A stretch of DNA of 64,000 nucleotides from positions 1 to 64,000 of the forward strand of contig NZ_FOAO01000023.1 of assembly GCF_900109665.1 (NCBI RefSeq), given 5' to 3'. Within the stretch, counting starts at the first letter, position 1; the number at the start of each line of letters is the position of its first letter. Source of the stretch: Blastococcus sp. DSM 46786. Its GTDB lineage: Bacteria; Actinomycetota; Actinomycetes; Mycobacteriales; Geodermatophilaceae. Shown piece after piece: positions 27,212 through 35,973 of this stretch. The notes under the pieces were generated by a model. The model was not told the DNA's origin. It searched no databases and was given only the letters and a program-made list of their open reading frames with translations. The translations under genes and the position numbers were made by a program.

Positions 27212-28255
27212 ATGCCGGTGATCGGGTTCCACAACTCCCACGAACAGGTCCACCCCGCCGCGCTGCTGGACGCCGTCCGGCACGCCGAGGAGGCCGGCTT
27301 CACCGCCGCCATGTGCTCCGACCACCTCACTCCCTGGAACCCGCGGCAGGGGGAGTCGGGGTTCGCCTGGTCGTGGCTGGGCGCGGCGATGGCGACGACG
27401 TCGCTGCCGTTCGGCGCGGTGAACGCGCCCGGCCAGCGGTACCACCCGGTGGTCATCGCCCAGGCCATCGCCACCCTCGGCGCGATGTTCCCCGGGCGGT
27501 TCTGGGTGGCGCTCGGCAGCGGCGAGGCCATGAACGAGCACGTCACCGGCGGCACCTGGCCGCGCAAGGAGGTCCGGGACGCGCGGCTGCGGGAGTGCGT
27601 CGACGTGATCCGCCGGCTGCTGGCCGGGGAGCTGGTCAGCCACGACGGGCTGGTCACCGTCGACCGGGCGGCCATCTACACGCTGCCCGACCCCCAGCCG
27701 GCCCTGGTCTGCCCCGCCGTCAGCGTGGCCACCGCCCGCAACGGCGCCGACTGGGCCGACGGGCTGGTCACGATCAACCAGCCGCACGACAAGCTGCGCG
27801 AGATGATCGCCGCCTACCGGGACGCCGGCGGGCAGGGGCCGCTCGCCGTCCAGGTGCACGTGGCCTGGGATCCCGCCCCCGACCGGGCACTGGCGATCGC
27901 CCACGACCAGTGGCGCAGCAACGTCTTCCCGCCGCCGCTGTGCTGGGACCTCGACAGCCCGGAGGCGTTCGAGCAGGCCAGCGCGCACGTGGCACCCGAG
28001 GACATGCACGGCCCCGTCCGGATCTCCGCCGACCTCGGGCAGCACGCAGCCTGGATCGCCGAGTACCTGGAGCTGGGCTTCGACCAGGTCTACCTGCACC
28101 ACGTGGGCAAGGAGCAGCGGCCGTTCCTGGACGCGTTCGGCGAGCGGGTGCTGACCCAGTTCGACGTGGAGCGACCCGGCCCGGTCGCCGCCATCGACCC
28201 ACCGGGGCCGGCGGAGAACCGCCGTCCGCACGTCGAGCCGGTGCCGGCGCCGTGA
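27212..28255 (+). CDS. Luciferase-like flavin-dependent oxidoreductase
   Basis: A 347-residue member of the luciferase-like monooxygenase barrel family: IGFHNSHEQVHPAALLDAV at the N-terminus, FTAAMCSDHLTPW, FGAVNAPGQRYHPVVIAQA, FPGRFWVALGSGEAMNEHV and WADGLVTINQP. This resembles the non-F420 flavin oxidoreductase subgroup that is often found beside alpha-amylase-family genes. Cofactor (FMN or F420) cannot be settled by eye. Its stop overlaps the start of the GH13 gene by 4 bases, so the two are coupled. Confidence 0.82.
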   Translation: MPVIGFHNSHEQVHPAALLDAVRHAEEAGFTAAMCSDHLTPWNPRQGESGFAWSWLGAAMATTSLPFGAVNAPGQRYHPVVIAQAIATLGAMFPGRFWVALGSGEAMNEHVTGGTWPRKEVRDARLRECVDVIRRLLAGELVSHDGLVTVDRAAIYTLPDPQPALVCPAVSVATARNGADWADGLVTINQPHDKLREMIAAYRDAGGQGPLAVQVHVAWDPAPDRALAIAHDQWRSNVFPPPLCWDLDSPEAFEQASAHVAPEDMHGPVRISADLGQHAAWIAEYLELGFDQVYLHHVGKEQRPFLDAFGERVLTQFDVERPGPVAAIDPPGPAENRRPHVEPVPAP

Positions 28256-29919
28256 GGATCAGCGACACCAGCGACCTCTGGTGGAAGACCGCCGTCGTCT
28301 ACTGCCTCGACGTCGAGACCTACCTGGACTGGAACGGCGACGGCGTCGGCGACTTCGCGGGCCTGGCGCAGCGCGTCGACCACCTGGCCGATCTCGGCGT
28401 CACCTGCCTGTGGCTGATGCCCTTCTACCCGACCTGCGAGCGCGACGACGGCTACGACATCACCGACTTCTACGCCGTGGACCCGCGGCTGGGCAGCCTC
28501 GGTGACCTGGTGGAGGTGATCCGGACGGCGAACGACCGGGGCATCCGGGTGATCGCCGACCTCGTGGTGAACCACACGTCGGTCCACCACCCGTGGTTCG
28601 AGTCGGCGCGCACCGCCACGGACGCCCCGTACCGCGACTTCTACGTCTGGCGCGCGGACGAGCCGCCGGACACCAGCGACCAGGTCGTCTTCCCCGACCA
28701 GGAGGACAGCATCTGGACGCGCACCGAGGAGACGGGGGAGTGGTACCTGCACCGCTTCTACAAGGAGCAGCCCGACCTCGACGTCACCAATCCCGCGGTC
28801 CGCGACGAGGTCGCCAAGATCATGGGCTTCTGGCTCCAGCTGGGGCTGTCGGGCTTCCGGGTGGACGCGGTGCCCTTCTTCCTCGAGACCCGGCGCGGCG
28901 ACGACGAGCGGCTGCCCGAGCCACACCAGTACATGCGCTCGCTGCGCCAGTTCCTCACCCGGCGCACGGGGCCGGCGGTCCTGCTGGGCGAGGTGAACCT
29001 GCCCTACGAGCAGCAGGTGCAGTTCTTCGGCGGCCCGGACGGCGACGAGCTGACCATGCAGTTCGACTTCGTCGGCATGCAGGCGATGTACCTGTCGCTG
29101 GCGCGCTGCGACGCCGGCGCCCTGACCACCGCGCTGCAGGCCCGGCCGCAGGTCAACCCCGACTCGCAGTGGGCGACGTTCGTGCGCAACCACGACGAGC
29201 TGACCCTCGACAAGCTCTCCGAGGACGAGCGCCAGGAGGTCTTCGCCGCCTTCGGGCCGGAGGAGCGGATGCAGGTCTACGGCCGGGGGCTGCGCCGGCG
29301 CCTGCCGCCGATGCTGGCCGGTGACCCCAGGCGCGTCCGGCTCGTCTACAGCCTCATGTTCTCCCTCCCCGGCACCCCGGTGCTGTTCTACGGGGAGGAG
29401 ATCGGCATGGGGGAGGAGCTCTCGGCCGACGGGCGGCTGGCGGTGCGGACGCCGATGCAGTGGGACGACTCGGTCAACGGCGGCTTCTCCACCGCGGACC
29501 CCGACCGGCTGCCAGGGCCGGTGGTCAGCGGCGGCTTCTCGCCGGAGTTCGTCAACGTCGCCGACCAGCGGCGCGACCCGGACTCGCTGCTGTCCTACGT
29601 CAAGCTGCTGGTCCGCCGGTACCGCGAGTCGCCGGAGCTCGGCTGGGGCAGCTTCGAGGTGCTCGAGCAGCCGCACGCGGCCGTGCTGGCGCACCGCTGC
29701 ACCTGGGACGACGGCGCGCTGGTCGCCCTCCACAACCTCGGGGCCGAACCCTGCACGGTGCCCCTGCAGCTGCCCGACTGCGCCGGGGCCGGGCTGCACG
29801 ACCTGCTCGAGGAGGGCGCCGCGACGGTTCCCGACGACGGCTCGGTGGAGCTGGCGCTGGACGGCTACGGCCACCGCTGGCTGCGGGTGGTGCGCCCGGG
29901 GAGTCGGCGGTTGCTGTAG
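28252..29919 (+). CDS. GH13 alpha-glucosidase/trehalose synthase-like enzyme
   Basis: A 555-residue alpha-amylase superfamily enzyme. Conserved regions in order: WNGDGVGDFAGLAQR, LADLGVTCLWLMPFYP, DDGYDITDFYAVDPR, VIADLVVNHTS, the nucleophile Asp in SGFRVDAVPFF, the acid/base Glu in LLGEVNLP and the stabilising Asp in FVRNHDELTL. The pattern resembles trehalose synthase (maltose isomerising) and oligo-alpha-glucosidases, and lacks a fused maltokinase. It would interconvert maltose and trehalose or hydrolyse small glucosides in the cytoplasm. GTG overlaps the stop of the upstream oxidoreductase. malQ lies nearby on the other strand. Confidence 0.85.
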   Translation: MRISDTSDLWWKTAVVYCLDVETYLDWNGDGVGDFAGLAQRVDHLADLGVTCLWLMPFYPTCERDDGYDITDFYAVDPRLGSLGDLVEVIRTANDRGIRVIADLVVNHTSVHHPWFESARTATDAPYRDFYVWRADEPPDTSDQVVFPDQEDSIWTRTEETGEWYLHRFYKEQPDLDVTNPAVRDEVAKIMGFWLQLGLSGFRVDAVPFFLETRRGDDERLPEPHQYMRSLRQFLTRRTGPAVLLGEVNLPYEQQVQFFGGPDGDELTMQFDFVGMQAMYLSLARCDAGALTTALQARPQVNPDSQWATFVRNHDELTLDKLSEDERQEVFAAFGPEERMQVYGRGLRRRLPPMLAGDPRRVRLVYSLMFSLPGTPVLFYGEEIGMGEELSADGRLAVRTPMQWDDSVNGGFSTADPDRLPGPVVSGGFSPEFVNVADQRRDPDSLLSYVKLLVRRYRESPELGWGSFEVLEQPHAAVLAHRCTWDDGALVALHNLGAEPCTVPLQLPDCAGAGLHDLLEEGAATVPDDGSVELALDGYGHRWLRVVRPGSRRLL

Positions 29920-30071
29920 GCGCGGCGGTGGCCGGCTGCGCGCGGCCGGTTACCCGCTGCCCTGCGATCCGGCATCCCGGGGGCGTGAGGGATGACCCAC
30001 GTCGGCCGCGCGGGGTGTCCTGCGCCGTGCGGGGGGCGGCTGTGCCTAGCGTGGCCGGTGAGGTGAGTGCG

Positions 30072-30650
30072 ATGAGCGAACGCGACCAGACCATGTCCCT
30101 GCCCGCGCCCGGGCCCGACGACGCCGGACCCGCGTCCGGCGGTGCCACGCCGAGCGGCACGTCCGGTGGTGCCACGTCCTCCGGGGCGCCGGGGGCCGCG
30201 CCGGCGCCGCCCCTGCCCGAGCCGACCCCGGTGGCGGGGGGGAACGCGCCACCCGCCGGGCACGCCACCGCCCCGGTGGGTGTGCGCCCGGCCCCCCGCA
30301 AGCCGCGGCGCGGCCCCATGACGGTGATGGGCCCCTGGGCGCCGGTGGCCGGTGGACTCCTCGGCCTGTTCCTCGGGCTCGTCGCCGTCCTGCTGCTGGC
30401 GGGGTCGGCGGAGACCTTCGCCGACCGGTTGTCGCTGACGTTCGCCGTCCTCGGCCTCGGGTTGCTCGGCGCCGCCGGCGTGCTGCTCGCCGACGAGGTG
30501 CGCATCGTGCGCCAGCGGTCCCGGGAGGCCGGCGTGCGCCCGCAGTGGGTGGAGGCGACGGCGGGGCTGGTGAACGGGCTGACCCCCGCCCGGCTGCTGC
30601 TGCTGACCAGCGCCTTCGTGCTCTTCCTGTCCGCCTACGTCGCCCGCTGA
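30072..30650 (+). CDS. Hypothetical three-helix membrane protein
   Basis: A 192-residue protein. The first 85 residues are disordered and rich in Gly, Ala, Pro, Ser and Thr; then come APVAGGLLGLFLGLVAVLLLAG, LTFAVLGLGLLGAAGVLLA and RLLLLTSAFVLFLSAYV as membrane segments. No family recognised. ATG at 30072 is preceded by GGTGAGGTGAG and, 20 bases further, TAGCGT as a possible -10. Confidence 0.65.
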   Translation: MSERDQTMSLPAPGPDDAGPASGGATPSGTSGGATSSGAPGAAPAPPLPEPTPVAGGNAPPAGHATAPVGVRPAPRKPRRGPMTVMGPWAPVAGGLLGLFLGLVAVLLLAGSAETFADRLSLTFAVLGLGLLGAAGVLLADEVRIVRQRSREAGVRPQWVEATAGLVNGLTPARLLLLTSAFVLFLSAYVAR

Positions 30651-30653
30651 GCG

Positions 30654-30689
30654 GCCGTGCGCCGGTCGGGGTCGGGACCGGCGCACGGC
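30654..30689. terminator. Convergent terminator hairpin
   Basis: A perfect 14-bp stem (30654-30667 with 30676-30689) and an 8-base loop directly follow the stop of the plus-strand membrane protein and precede the stop of the convergent permease gene. Confidence 0.75.
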
Positions 30690-30697
30690 GGGGCGGC

Positions 30698-31465
30698 TCA
30701 GGAGTAGGCCTGGACGCCCAGGTGGACGGCGAGCCCCAGCCCGGCGACGGCGATGAGCCGGCGCAGCAGCGTCTGCGGGGCGCGGCGCACCACGCGCGGC
30801 CCCAGCCGGCCGCCGGCGAAGAGCCCGAGGGCGAGCGGCAGCGCGGCGGACCAGACGACGGGCGCGAGCAGCACGAACGCGACGGCGGCCACCGTGTTGG
30901 CCAGGCCGAGCACGACGTTCCGCAGCGCGTTGCTCCGGGCCAGCCCCTCGCCGGTCGTCAGCAGGAACAGCGCGAGCATCATCACGCCGGCGGCCGCGCC
31001 GAAGTACCCGCCGTACACGGCGACGGCGAAGGTGCCCAGCGGGAGCCACCGCGGGTCCGGGGCGGCACCTCTCGCCGCCATCCCCTCGGCGGCGAGGGCC
31101 CGCGGTGGGCGCTGCAGCAGGAGGACGAGGGAGGCCCCGGCGACGAGCCCGGGGACGATCCGCTCGAACGCCTCGGACGGGGTGGACAGCAGCAGCGCGG
31201 CACCGGCGGCGCCGCCCAGGACCGCGCCCGCGGCCAGGCGCACCGTGCGGCGCCCCTGGCCGCGCAGCTCCGGGCGCGACGCGCTCACCGACCCGACCGC
31301 GTTGAGCACCAAAGCCACGGTGTTGGTGACGTTGGCGGTGACCGGCGGCAGCCCGGTGGCCAGCAGCGCGGGGTAGCTCACCAGCGAGGCCAGCCCGGCG
31401 ATGCTGCCGGTGAGCCCGGCGCCCACGCCGGCGGCGACGAGGAAGAGGAACTCGGGCACGCTCAC
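30698..31465 (-). CDS. TauE/SafE family permease
   Basis: A 255-residue integral membrane protein with about eight hydrophobic segments in two inverted halves: GLTGSIAGLASLVSYPALL, GLPPVTANVTNTVALVLN and YGGYFGAAAGVMMLALFLL are TauE/SafE hallmarks. The family exports or imports sulfonates, sulfite and other organic anions. GTG at 31465 overlaps the stop of the upstream paralogue (GTGA), so the two are co-translated and could form a pair. Confidence 0.88.
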   Translation of the reverse strand: MSVPEFLFLVAAGVGAGLTGSIAGLASLVSYPALLATGLPPVTANVTNTVALVLNAVGSVSASRPELRGQGRRTVRLAAGAVLGGAAGAALLLSTPSEAFERIVPGLVAGASLVLLLQRPPRALAAEGMAARGAAPDPRWLPLGTFAVAVYGGYFGAAAGVMMLALFLLTTGEGLARSNALRNVVLGLANTVAAVAFVLLAPVVWSAALPLALGLFAGGRLGPRVVRRAPQTLLRRLIAVAGLGLAVHLGVQAYS

Positions 31466-32241
31466 CGGCTGAGGAGCACCGCGATCGCGACCACGCCGAG
31501 GACGACGATCGCCGTCCGCAGCAGCGGCTCGGGCAGCCGCCGGCCGTAGCGGGAGCTGACGTACCCGCCGACGAGCGACCCCGCGGCCAGCAGCCCCGCC
31601 GCCGACCACGCCACCCGGTCGGTCGCGACGACGACGTAGGCGCCCGCCGCCACGCCGTTCACCGTCAGGGTCAGCACGTTCTTGAGCGCGTTCAGCCGTT
31701 GCAGCGGCTCGCGCAACAGGAGCCCGAAGAGCCCGATCTGGATGACGCCCTGGCTGGCCGCGAAGTAGCCGCCGTAGGTGCCGGTCAGGTACGCGGTGCC
31801 GAACAGGGCGGCCCGCCGTCCCGGTCCGATGCGCAGCTCGGGAGCGCCTTCAGGGTGCCGCCGGGCGATCCGGCGCTTGACCAGCGGGTGCACCGCGACC
31901 AGGACGACGGCCACGGCGATCAGCACCGGCACCACCGCCTCGAAGGCCGCCGCGGGCAGGTGCAGCAGCAGGAAGGCGCCGGTCAGGCCCCCGAGGACGG
32001 ACGCCGGGATCAAGCCGAGCAGCAGCCGCCCCTGCCCGCGCAGCTCGCGCCGGTAGCCGATCGCGCCGGTCAGGTTCCCGCCGACCAGCCCCAGCGAGTT
32101 GCTGATCGTCGCCGGCACCGGTGGGAGGCCGACGGCGAGCAGCACCGGGAAGGAGACCAGCGTGCCCGAGCCGACGACGGCGTTGATCCCGCCGGCGGCG
32201 AACCCGGCGGCGGCCACCGCCACCATCTCCACGCCCGTCAT
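31462..32241 (-). CDS. TauE/SafE family permease
   Basis: A 259-residue paralogue of the next gene, with the same motifs: GGINAVVGSGTLVSFPVLL, GLPPVPATISNSLGLVGG and GTYGGYFAASQGVIQIGLF. Sequence differs enough to indicate an old duplication. Probable anion exporter for sulfite or organosulfonates; no sulfur genes adjoin to narrow it down. Starts at ATG 32241. Confidence 0.88.
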   Translation of the reverse strand: MTGVEMVAVAAAGFAAGGINAVVGSGTLVSFPVLLAVGLPPVPATISNSLGLVGGNLTGAIGYRRELRGQGRLLLGLIPASVLGGLTGAFLLLHLPAAAFEAVVPVLIAVAVVLVAVHPLVKRRIARRHPEGAPELRIGPGRRAALFGTAYLTGTYGGYFAASQGVIQIGLFGLLLREPLQRLNALKNVLTLTVNGVAAGAYVVVATDRVAWSAAGLLAAGSLVGGYVSSRYGRRLPEPLLRTAIVVLGVVAIAVLLSR

Positions 32242-32324
32242 GCGTCCATCCCGACGAGATTGGCACGCCGGGGACGGCCCCCGCTCGCGCGCGGGCCGTC
32301 GATCCGATCACACCGGAGCCCGGC

Positions 32325-32714
32325 TCAGGGCTTGACGGCGAGGACCGGGCGGTCGGCGTCGAGCAGGATCCGCTGGGCGCTGCTGCCCATGAGCAGCTTG
32401 CCGACCGGGGAACGCTTGCGCAGCCCGATCACGATCACCGAGGCGTCGACCTCCCGCGCCACGCGCAGCACCTCGTCGGCCACCTCGCCCTCGCGCGTGA
32501 CCTGCCGGACCTCGACCGCGACACCCGCCCGCTCGGCCCGGGCGGTGATGTCGCGGAGGGTGTCCTCGTCGGCGACCTCGACGCTGACCGGGGCGCCCCC
32601 GCGCGAGGAGTTGAGCACCAGGACCCCCTCGCCGCGGCGGGCAGCCTCGGCGATGCCGGCGTCGAGGGCCGCGCGGGCCTCCGGGGTGGGGACGAAACCG
32701 ACGAGGACGGTCAT
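32325..32714 (-). CDS. Universal stress protein (UspA family)
   Basis: A 129-residue single-domain Usp: MTVLVGFVPTPEARAALDAG at the start and the ATP-binding-type loop VIGLRKRSPVGKLLMGSSAQ near the C-terminus, then DRPVLAVKP. Its ATG overlaps the tctA stop (ATGA), making it the last gene of the tct transporter operon. A Usp attached to a tripartite transporter is a recurrent arrangement, presumably regulatory. Confidence 0.9.
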   Translation of the reverse strand: MTVLVGFVPTPEARAALDAGIAEAARRGEGVLVLNSSRGGAPVSVEVADEDTLRDITARAERAGVAVEVRQVTREGEVADEVLRVAREVDASVIVIGLRKRSPVGKLLMGSSAQRILLDADRPVLAVKP

Positions 32715-34225
32715 ACGGGCTCCTTGGCGGGACGGTCGGAGGTCGCCCGTCGACGGGCGAGCAGCCGGGAGAGCAGGGGACCTAGGACGACGAGGAGGAA
32801 TACCGCGAGCAGTGTCCCCGAGATCGGCCGGGTGAGGAAACCGGTGGGGTCGCCCTCGAAGATCAGCAGCGACCGGCGCAGGTTGCTCTCCAGCAGCGAC
32901 CCGAGGACGAAGGCCAGCACCAGCGGCCCCGGGTCGAAGCCCAGCTTCTTCATCAGGTAGCCCAGGGCGCCGAACACGATGACCAGGCCGATGTCGAAGA
33001 CGCTGTTGCGCACCGTGTAGACGCCGATGAGCGTGATCATCACCGTGATCGGCGCGAGCACCGTCGCGCGGACCCGCAGGATGCGGACGAACAGGCCCAC
33101 CAGCGGGATGCTCATGATCAGCAGCAGGATGTTGCCGATGTACATCGAGTTGACGACGCCCCAGAACAGCTCGGGGTCGTCCTCGACCAGTCGCGGCCCG
33201 GGCGTCACGCCCTGGATCAGCAGCGCGCCGAAGATGACCGCCATCGTCGCGTTCGCCGGGATGCCCAGGGTGAGCAGCGGGATGAACGACGACGTCGCCG
33301 CGGCGTTGTTGGCCGACTCCGGGGCGGCGACGCCCTCCACCGCGCCCTTGCCGAAGCGCTCGGGGGTCTTGGAGCGGCGCTTCTCCATCGAGTAGGCGGC
33401 CAGGGAGGAGAGCGTCGCCCCACCACCGGGGAGGATGCCCAGGAAGAACCCGAGCACCGAACCGCGGCCGATCGCGCCGGAGGACTGGCGCAGGTCCTTC
33501 CGGGAGGGCCACACGTTGGACACGGTGGCGGGCGCCCGCACCGCGTGGTGCCGTTCCTCCAGGGCGTGGAGGATCTCGCCGAGGCCGAACAGGCCCATCG
33601 CGATCGGCACGAAGTCCAGCCCGTCGGCGAGGTTCAGGTTGTCGAACGTGAAGCGCTCCGCGCCGGTGAAGCTGTCCCGGCCGACGGTCGCGAGCAGGAG
33701 GCCGGCGGCGGCGGCGACCAGCGCCTTGATCCGGTCGCCGCTGCTGATGGTGGAGACGAGCAGGATGCCGAGCAGCGCCAGGGCGGTGTACTCGGGCGGA
33801 CCGAAGTCCAGGGCGAAACCGGCCACGAGCGGCGCGACGAAGGACAGCGCCACGATCGAGATGGTGCCGCCGACGAACGAGCCGATGGCGGCGATGCCCA
33901 GCGCGGTCCCCGCCTTGCCCTGCCGGGCGAGCGCGTACCCGTCGAAGACGGTCACCACCGTCGAGGCCTCGCCGGGCAGGCGCAGGAGCACCGAGGTGAT
34001 CGTCCCGCCGTACTGCGCTCCGTAGAAGATGCCGGCCAGCATGATGATCGCCGTCACCGTGTCGATGCCGATGGTGAGCGGCAGGAGGATGGCGATCGTC
34101 GCCGCGGGCCCGAGCCCGGGGAGGACGCCGACCAGCATGCCGATGACCACGCCGATCAGGCAGTAGAGCAGGTTCGTGGGCTCGAGGACGACGGTGAAGC
34201 CGTCCAGCACCGGGGCGAGGTCCAC
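32711..34225 (-). CDS. tctA: Tripartite tricarboxylate transporter, large permease
   Basis: A 504-residue membrane protein with about twelve segments. The family motif GVVIGMLVGVLPGLGPAATI is near the N-terminus and a second one, GILPGGGATLSSLAAYS, in the middle, followed by GVAAPESANNAAATSSFIPL. TctA forms the channel of a secondary, binding-protein-dependent carboxylate importer together with TctB and TctC encoded just upstream. Given the adjacent aldarate operon, glucarate or galactarate is a likely substrate. Confidence 0.93.
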   Translation of the reverse strand: MDLAPVLDGFTVVLEPTNLLYCLIGVVIGMLVGVLPGLGPAATIAILLPLTIGIDTVTAIIMLAGIFYGAQYGGTITSVLLRLPGEASTVVTVFDGYALARQGKAGTALGIAAIGSFVGGTISIVALSFVAPLVAGFALDFGPPEYTALALLGILLVSTISSGDRIKALVAAAAGLLLATVGRDSFTGAERFTFDNLNLADGLDFVPIAMGLFGLGEILHALEERHHAVRAPATVSNVWPSRKDLRQSSGAIGRGSVLGFFLGILPGGGATLSSLAAYSMEKRRSKTPERFGKGAVEGVAAPESANNAAATSSFIPLLTLGIPANATMAVIFGALLIQGVTPGPRLVEDDPELFWGVVNSMYIGNILLLIMSIPLVGLFVRILRVRATVLAPITVMITLIGVYTVRNSVFDIGLVIVFGALGYLMKKLGFDPGPLVLAFVLGSLLESNLRRSLLIFEGDPTGFLTRPISGTLLAVFLLVVLGPLLSRLLARRRATSDRPAKEPV

Positions 34226-34235
34226 CGGGAACTCC

Positions 34236-34835
34236 CTAGAACAGGTGCGGGATCGGGACCGAGAGGGCCACGACGAAGATCAGGTAGAAGGCCACGACCA
34301 CGGCCAGGCTGAGGGCGATCGACAGCCGCCAGCTCTCGCGGCCGAGGAAGCGCAGCCAGACGAACACCAGCGCGGTGGCCGGGATCTCGAAGCCGATCAC
34401 GCCGATCGTCGCGACGAAGCCGACCATCGTGGCCACGCCGGCCACCACGAGCAGGCTGGCCCGGGTGAACTTCTCGGCGTCTGCCGTCCGGCGGGCCAGC
34501 GGCAGCAGGGCCAGGCCCAGGCCGGTCAGCACGACACCGATGAGGAAGGGCCAGGTGCCCCCGGCGGGGGCCGATGCGCTGCCGACGTTCTGGCCGAACG
34601 ACCCGACGACCGTCGCGACGCCGAGGCAGACCACCACGAGGGCGATGACCACGTTCGCCACCGGGCCGGCCGGCTCCGGTCGCTCCTCGGCGGAGAGCTC
34701 CGCAGCGAGGTCGTCGGCGTCGGCGACGGTCGGGTCGTCGTGCAGCCGTTCGACGAGGTCCGCCGGGCCGGTCCCGGCGGCCGGGGGGCCGCCGGGACCG
34801 GTGGGGCGCTGCGCCCCGCCGGGGGCAGAGCTCAC
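34236..34835 (-). CDS. tctB: Tripartite tricarboxylate transporter, small permease
   Basis: A 199-residue protein with an unusually long hydrophilic N-terminus (about 65 residues, Pro/Gly then acidic) and four membrane segments, starting VANVVIALVVVCLGVATVV and ending LSIALSLAVVVAFYLIFVVA, as expected for TctB. GTG at 34835 overlaps the tctC stop; tctA begins 10 bases downstream. Confidence 0.85.
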   Translation of the reverse strand: MSSAPGGAQRPTGPGGPPAAGTGPADLVERLHDDPTVADADDLAAELSAEERPEPAGPVANVVIALVVVCLGVATVVGSFGQNVGSASAPAGGTWPFLIGVVLTGLGLALLPLARRTADAEKFTRASLLVVAGVATMVGFVATIGVIGFEIPATALVFVWLRFLGRESWRLSIALSLAVVVAFYLIFVVALSVPIPHLF

Positions 34836-35842
34836 TGCGCTCCGCCGAGGTCGATGCCGTACTCCTCGACCACGCTGCGGTACTGCTCCAGGTTCTCGGT
34901 CCACCGCTGCTGCAGCTCCTCGCCGTCGATCTCGTTCGGCGTCAGCAGGTTGTTCTCGTTGAACTCCTGGTAGGAGTCGGTCTCGAACGCCGCCCGCGCT
35001 GCGTCGCGCAGCTGCTCGATGATCTCGTCGGGCGTGCCCTCCGGGGCGACCAGGGCCCGGGACTGCTGCACCGGGACGTCGTAGCCGGCCTCGATCGCGG
35101 TCGGGGTGTCCGGCAGGAAGGACGGGCGCTCCTCGGCGAAGGTCACGATCGGGGTCAGCTCGCCGCCCTCGATCCGCTCGATGGCCTCACCGAGCTGGAT
35201 GGAGCCGACGTCGACCTGCCCGCCCAGGACGGCGGTGAGCGTCGGCGAGCCGCCGTCGAACGGGACGGCGGTGGCCTCGATGCCGGCCTGGTTGAACAGC
35301 AGCTCCTGCGACAGCTGGCTGCCGGTGCCGACCCCGGTGGTGCCGAAGGTGACCGGGCGGCCGGCGGCGGCGAGGTCCTCGACGGTGCTGAAGCCGGAGC
35401 CCGCCGCGGTGACGAGCACGTAGTCGTCGAGCGAGATGCCCGTGACGACCTCGTAGTCGTTGACGTCGACGGCCTCGTCCTCGGGGACGGCGAGCGGGGT
35501 GATGTACCCCAGGCTGCCGTTGAAGATCATCAGCGTCTGGCCGTCGGCGGCCTCCCCGGCGAGCTGCTGGGCGGCGAGCGCGCCGTTGGCGCCGGGGCGG
35601 TTCTCCACGGTGACCGCGACGCCGAGCTCGTCGGACATGCCCTCGGCGACGGCGCGCCCGATCAGGTCGGTGCTGCCGCCGGGGTCCTGGCCCACCAGGA
35701 TCGTGATCGGACCGTCGGGGAAGGACTCCGCGTCGGCGGTGTCGTCGCCGCCGAGGTTGCCGCCGCAGGCGGTCAGGGCGAGGGCTGCAGCCACGCCGAG
35801 ACCTGCCGCGGTCCCGCGGCGAACCCGGTTCGTCTGGGTCAT
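34832..35842 (-). CDS. tctC: Tripartite tricarboxylate transporter, substrate-binding lipoprotein
   Basis: A 336-residue periplasmic-type binding protein with lipobox LALTAC. The TctC fold is indicated by PITILVGQDPGGSTDLIGRA, VTVENRPGANGALAAQQLA, TFGTTGVGTGSQL and VDVGSIQLGEAIERIEGG. It captures the carboxylate and delivers it to TctAB. ATG at 35842 is chosen because GAGGAG lies 7 bases upstream. First gene of the tctCBA-usp operon, divergent from the LysR gene. Confidence 0.93.
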   Translation of the reverse strand: MTQTNRVRRGTAAGLGVAAALALTACGGNLGGDDTADAESFPDGPITILVGQDPGGSTDLIGRAVAEGMSDELGVAVTVENRPGANGALAAQQLAGEAADGQTLMIFNGSLGYITPLAVPEDEAVDVNDYEVVTGISLDDYVLVTAAGSGFSTVEDLAAAGRPVTFGTTGVGTGSQLSQELLFNQAGIEATAVPFDGGSPTLTAVLGGQVDVGSIQLGEAIERIEGGELTPIVTFAEERPSFLPDTPTAIEAGYDVPVQQSRALVAPEGTPDEIIEQLRDAARAAFETDSYQEFNENNLLTPNEIDGEELQQRWTENLEQYRSVVEEYGIDLGGAQ

Positions 35843-35909
35843 CTGTGTCTCCTCGTCGAGAGCCCGGTCGGAGGGTTCCGACGCTGTGAGGGCGGTCACT
35901 GGTGCGGCG

Positions 35910-35940
35910 ACTGTATGGGCGGCTTTTCATGCCTGTCCAA
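35910..35940 (-). promoter_or_regulatory. Promoter of the tctCBA-usp operon
   Basis: On the minus strand TTGGAC (35940-35935), a 19-bp spacer and TACAGT (35915-35910). The long spacer and the TTGGACA-G-GCAT sequence match the promoter of the catabolic operon on the other side of the LysR gene. Confidence 0.55.
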
Positions 35941-35944
35941 AACC

Positions 35945-35967
35945 GATGCTGCATTGATTGATACCTT
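35945..35967 (+). promoter_or_regulatory. lysR leaderless promoter and GATGC site
   Basis: TACCTT (35962-35967) is 6 bases from the LysR ATG, a leaderless promoter. ATGC-T-GCAT (35946-35954) lies just upstream, overlapping the expected -35 of lysR and upstream of the tctC -35. The same GATGC/GCATC half-sites recur before the catabolic operon, so it is a plausible autoregulatory and shared site. Confidence 0.5.
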
Positions 35968-35973
35968 GCCGGT

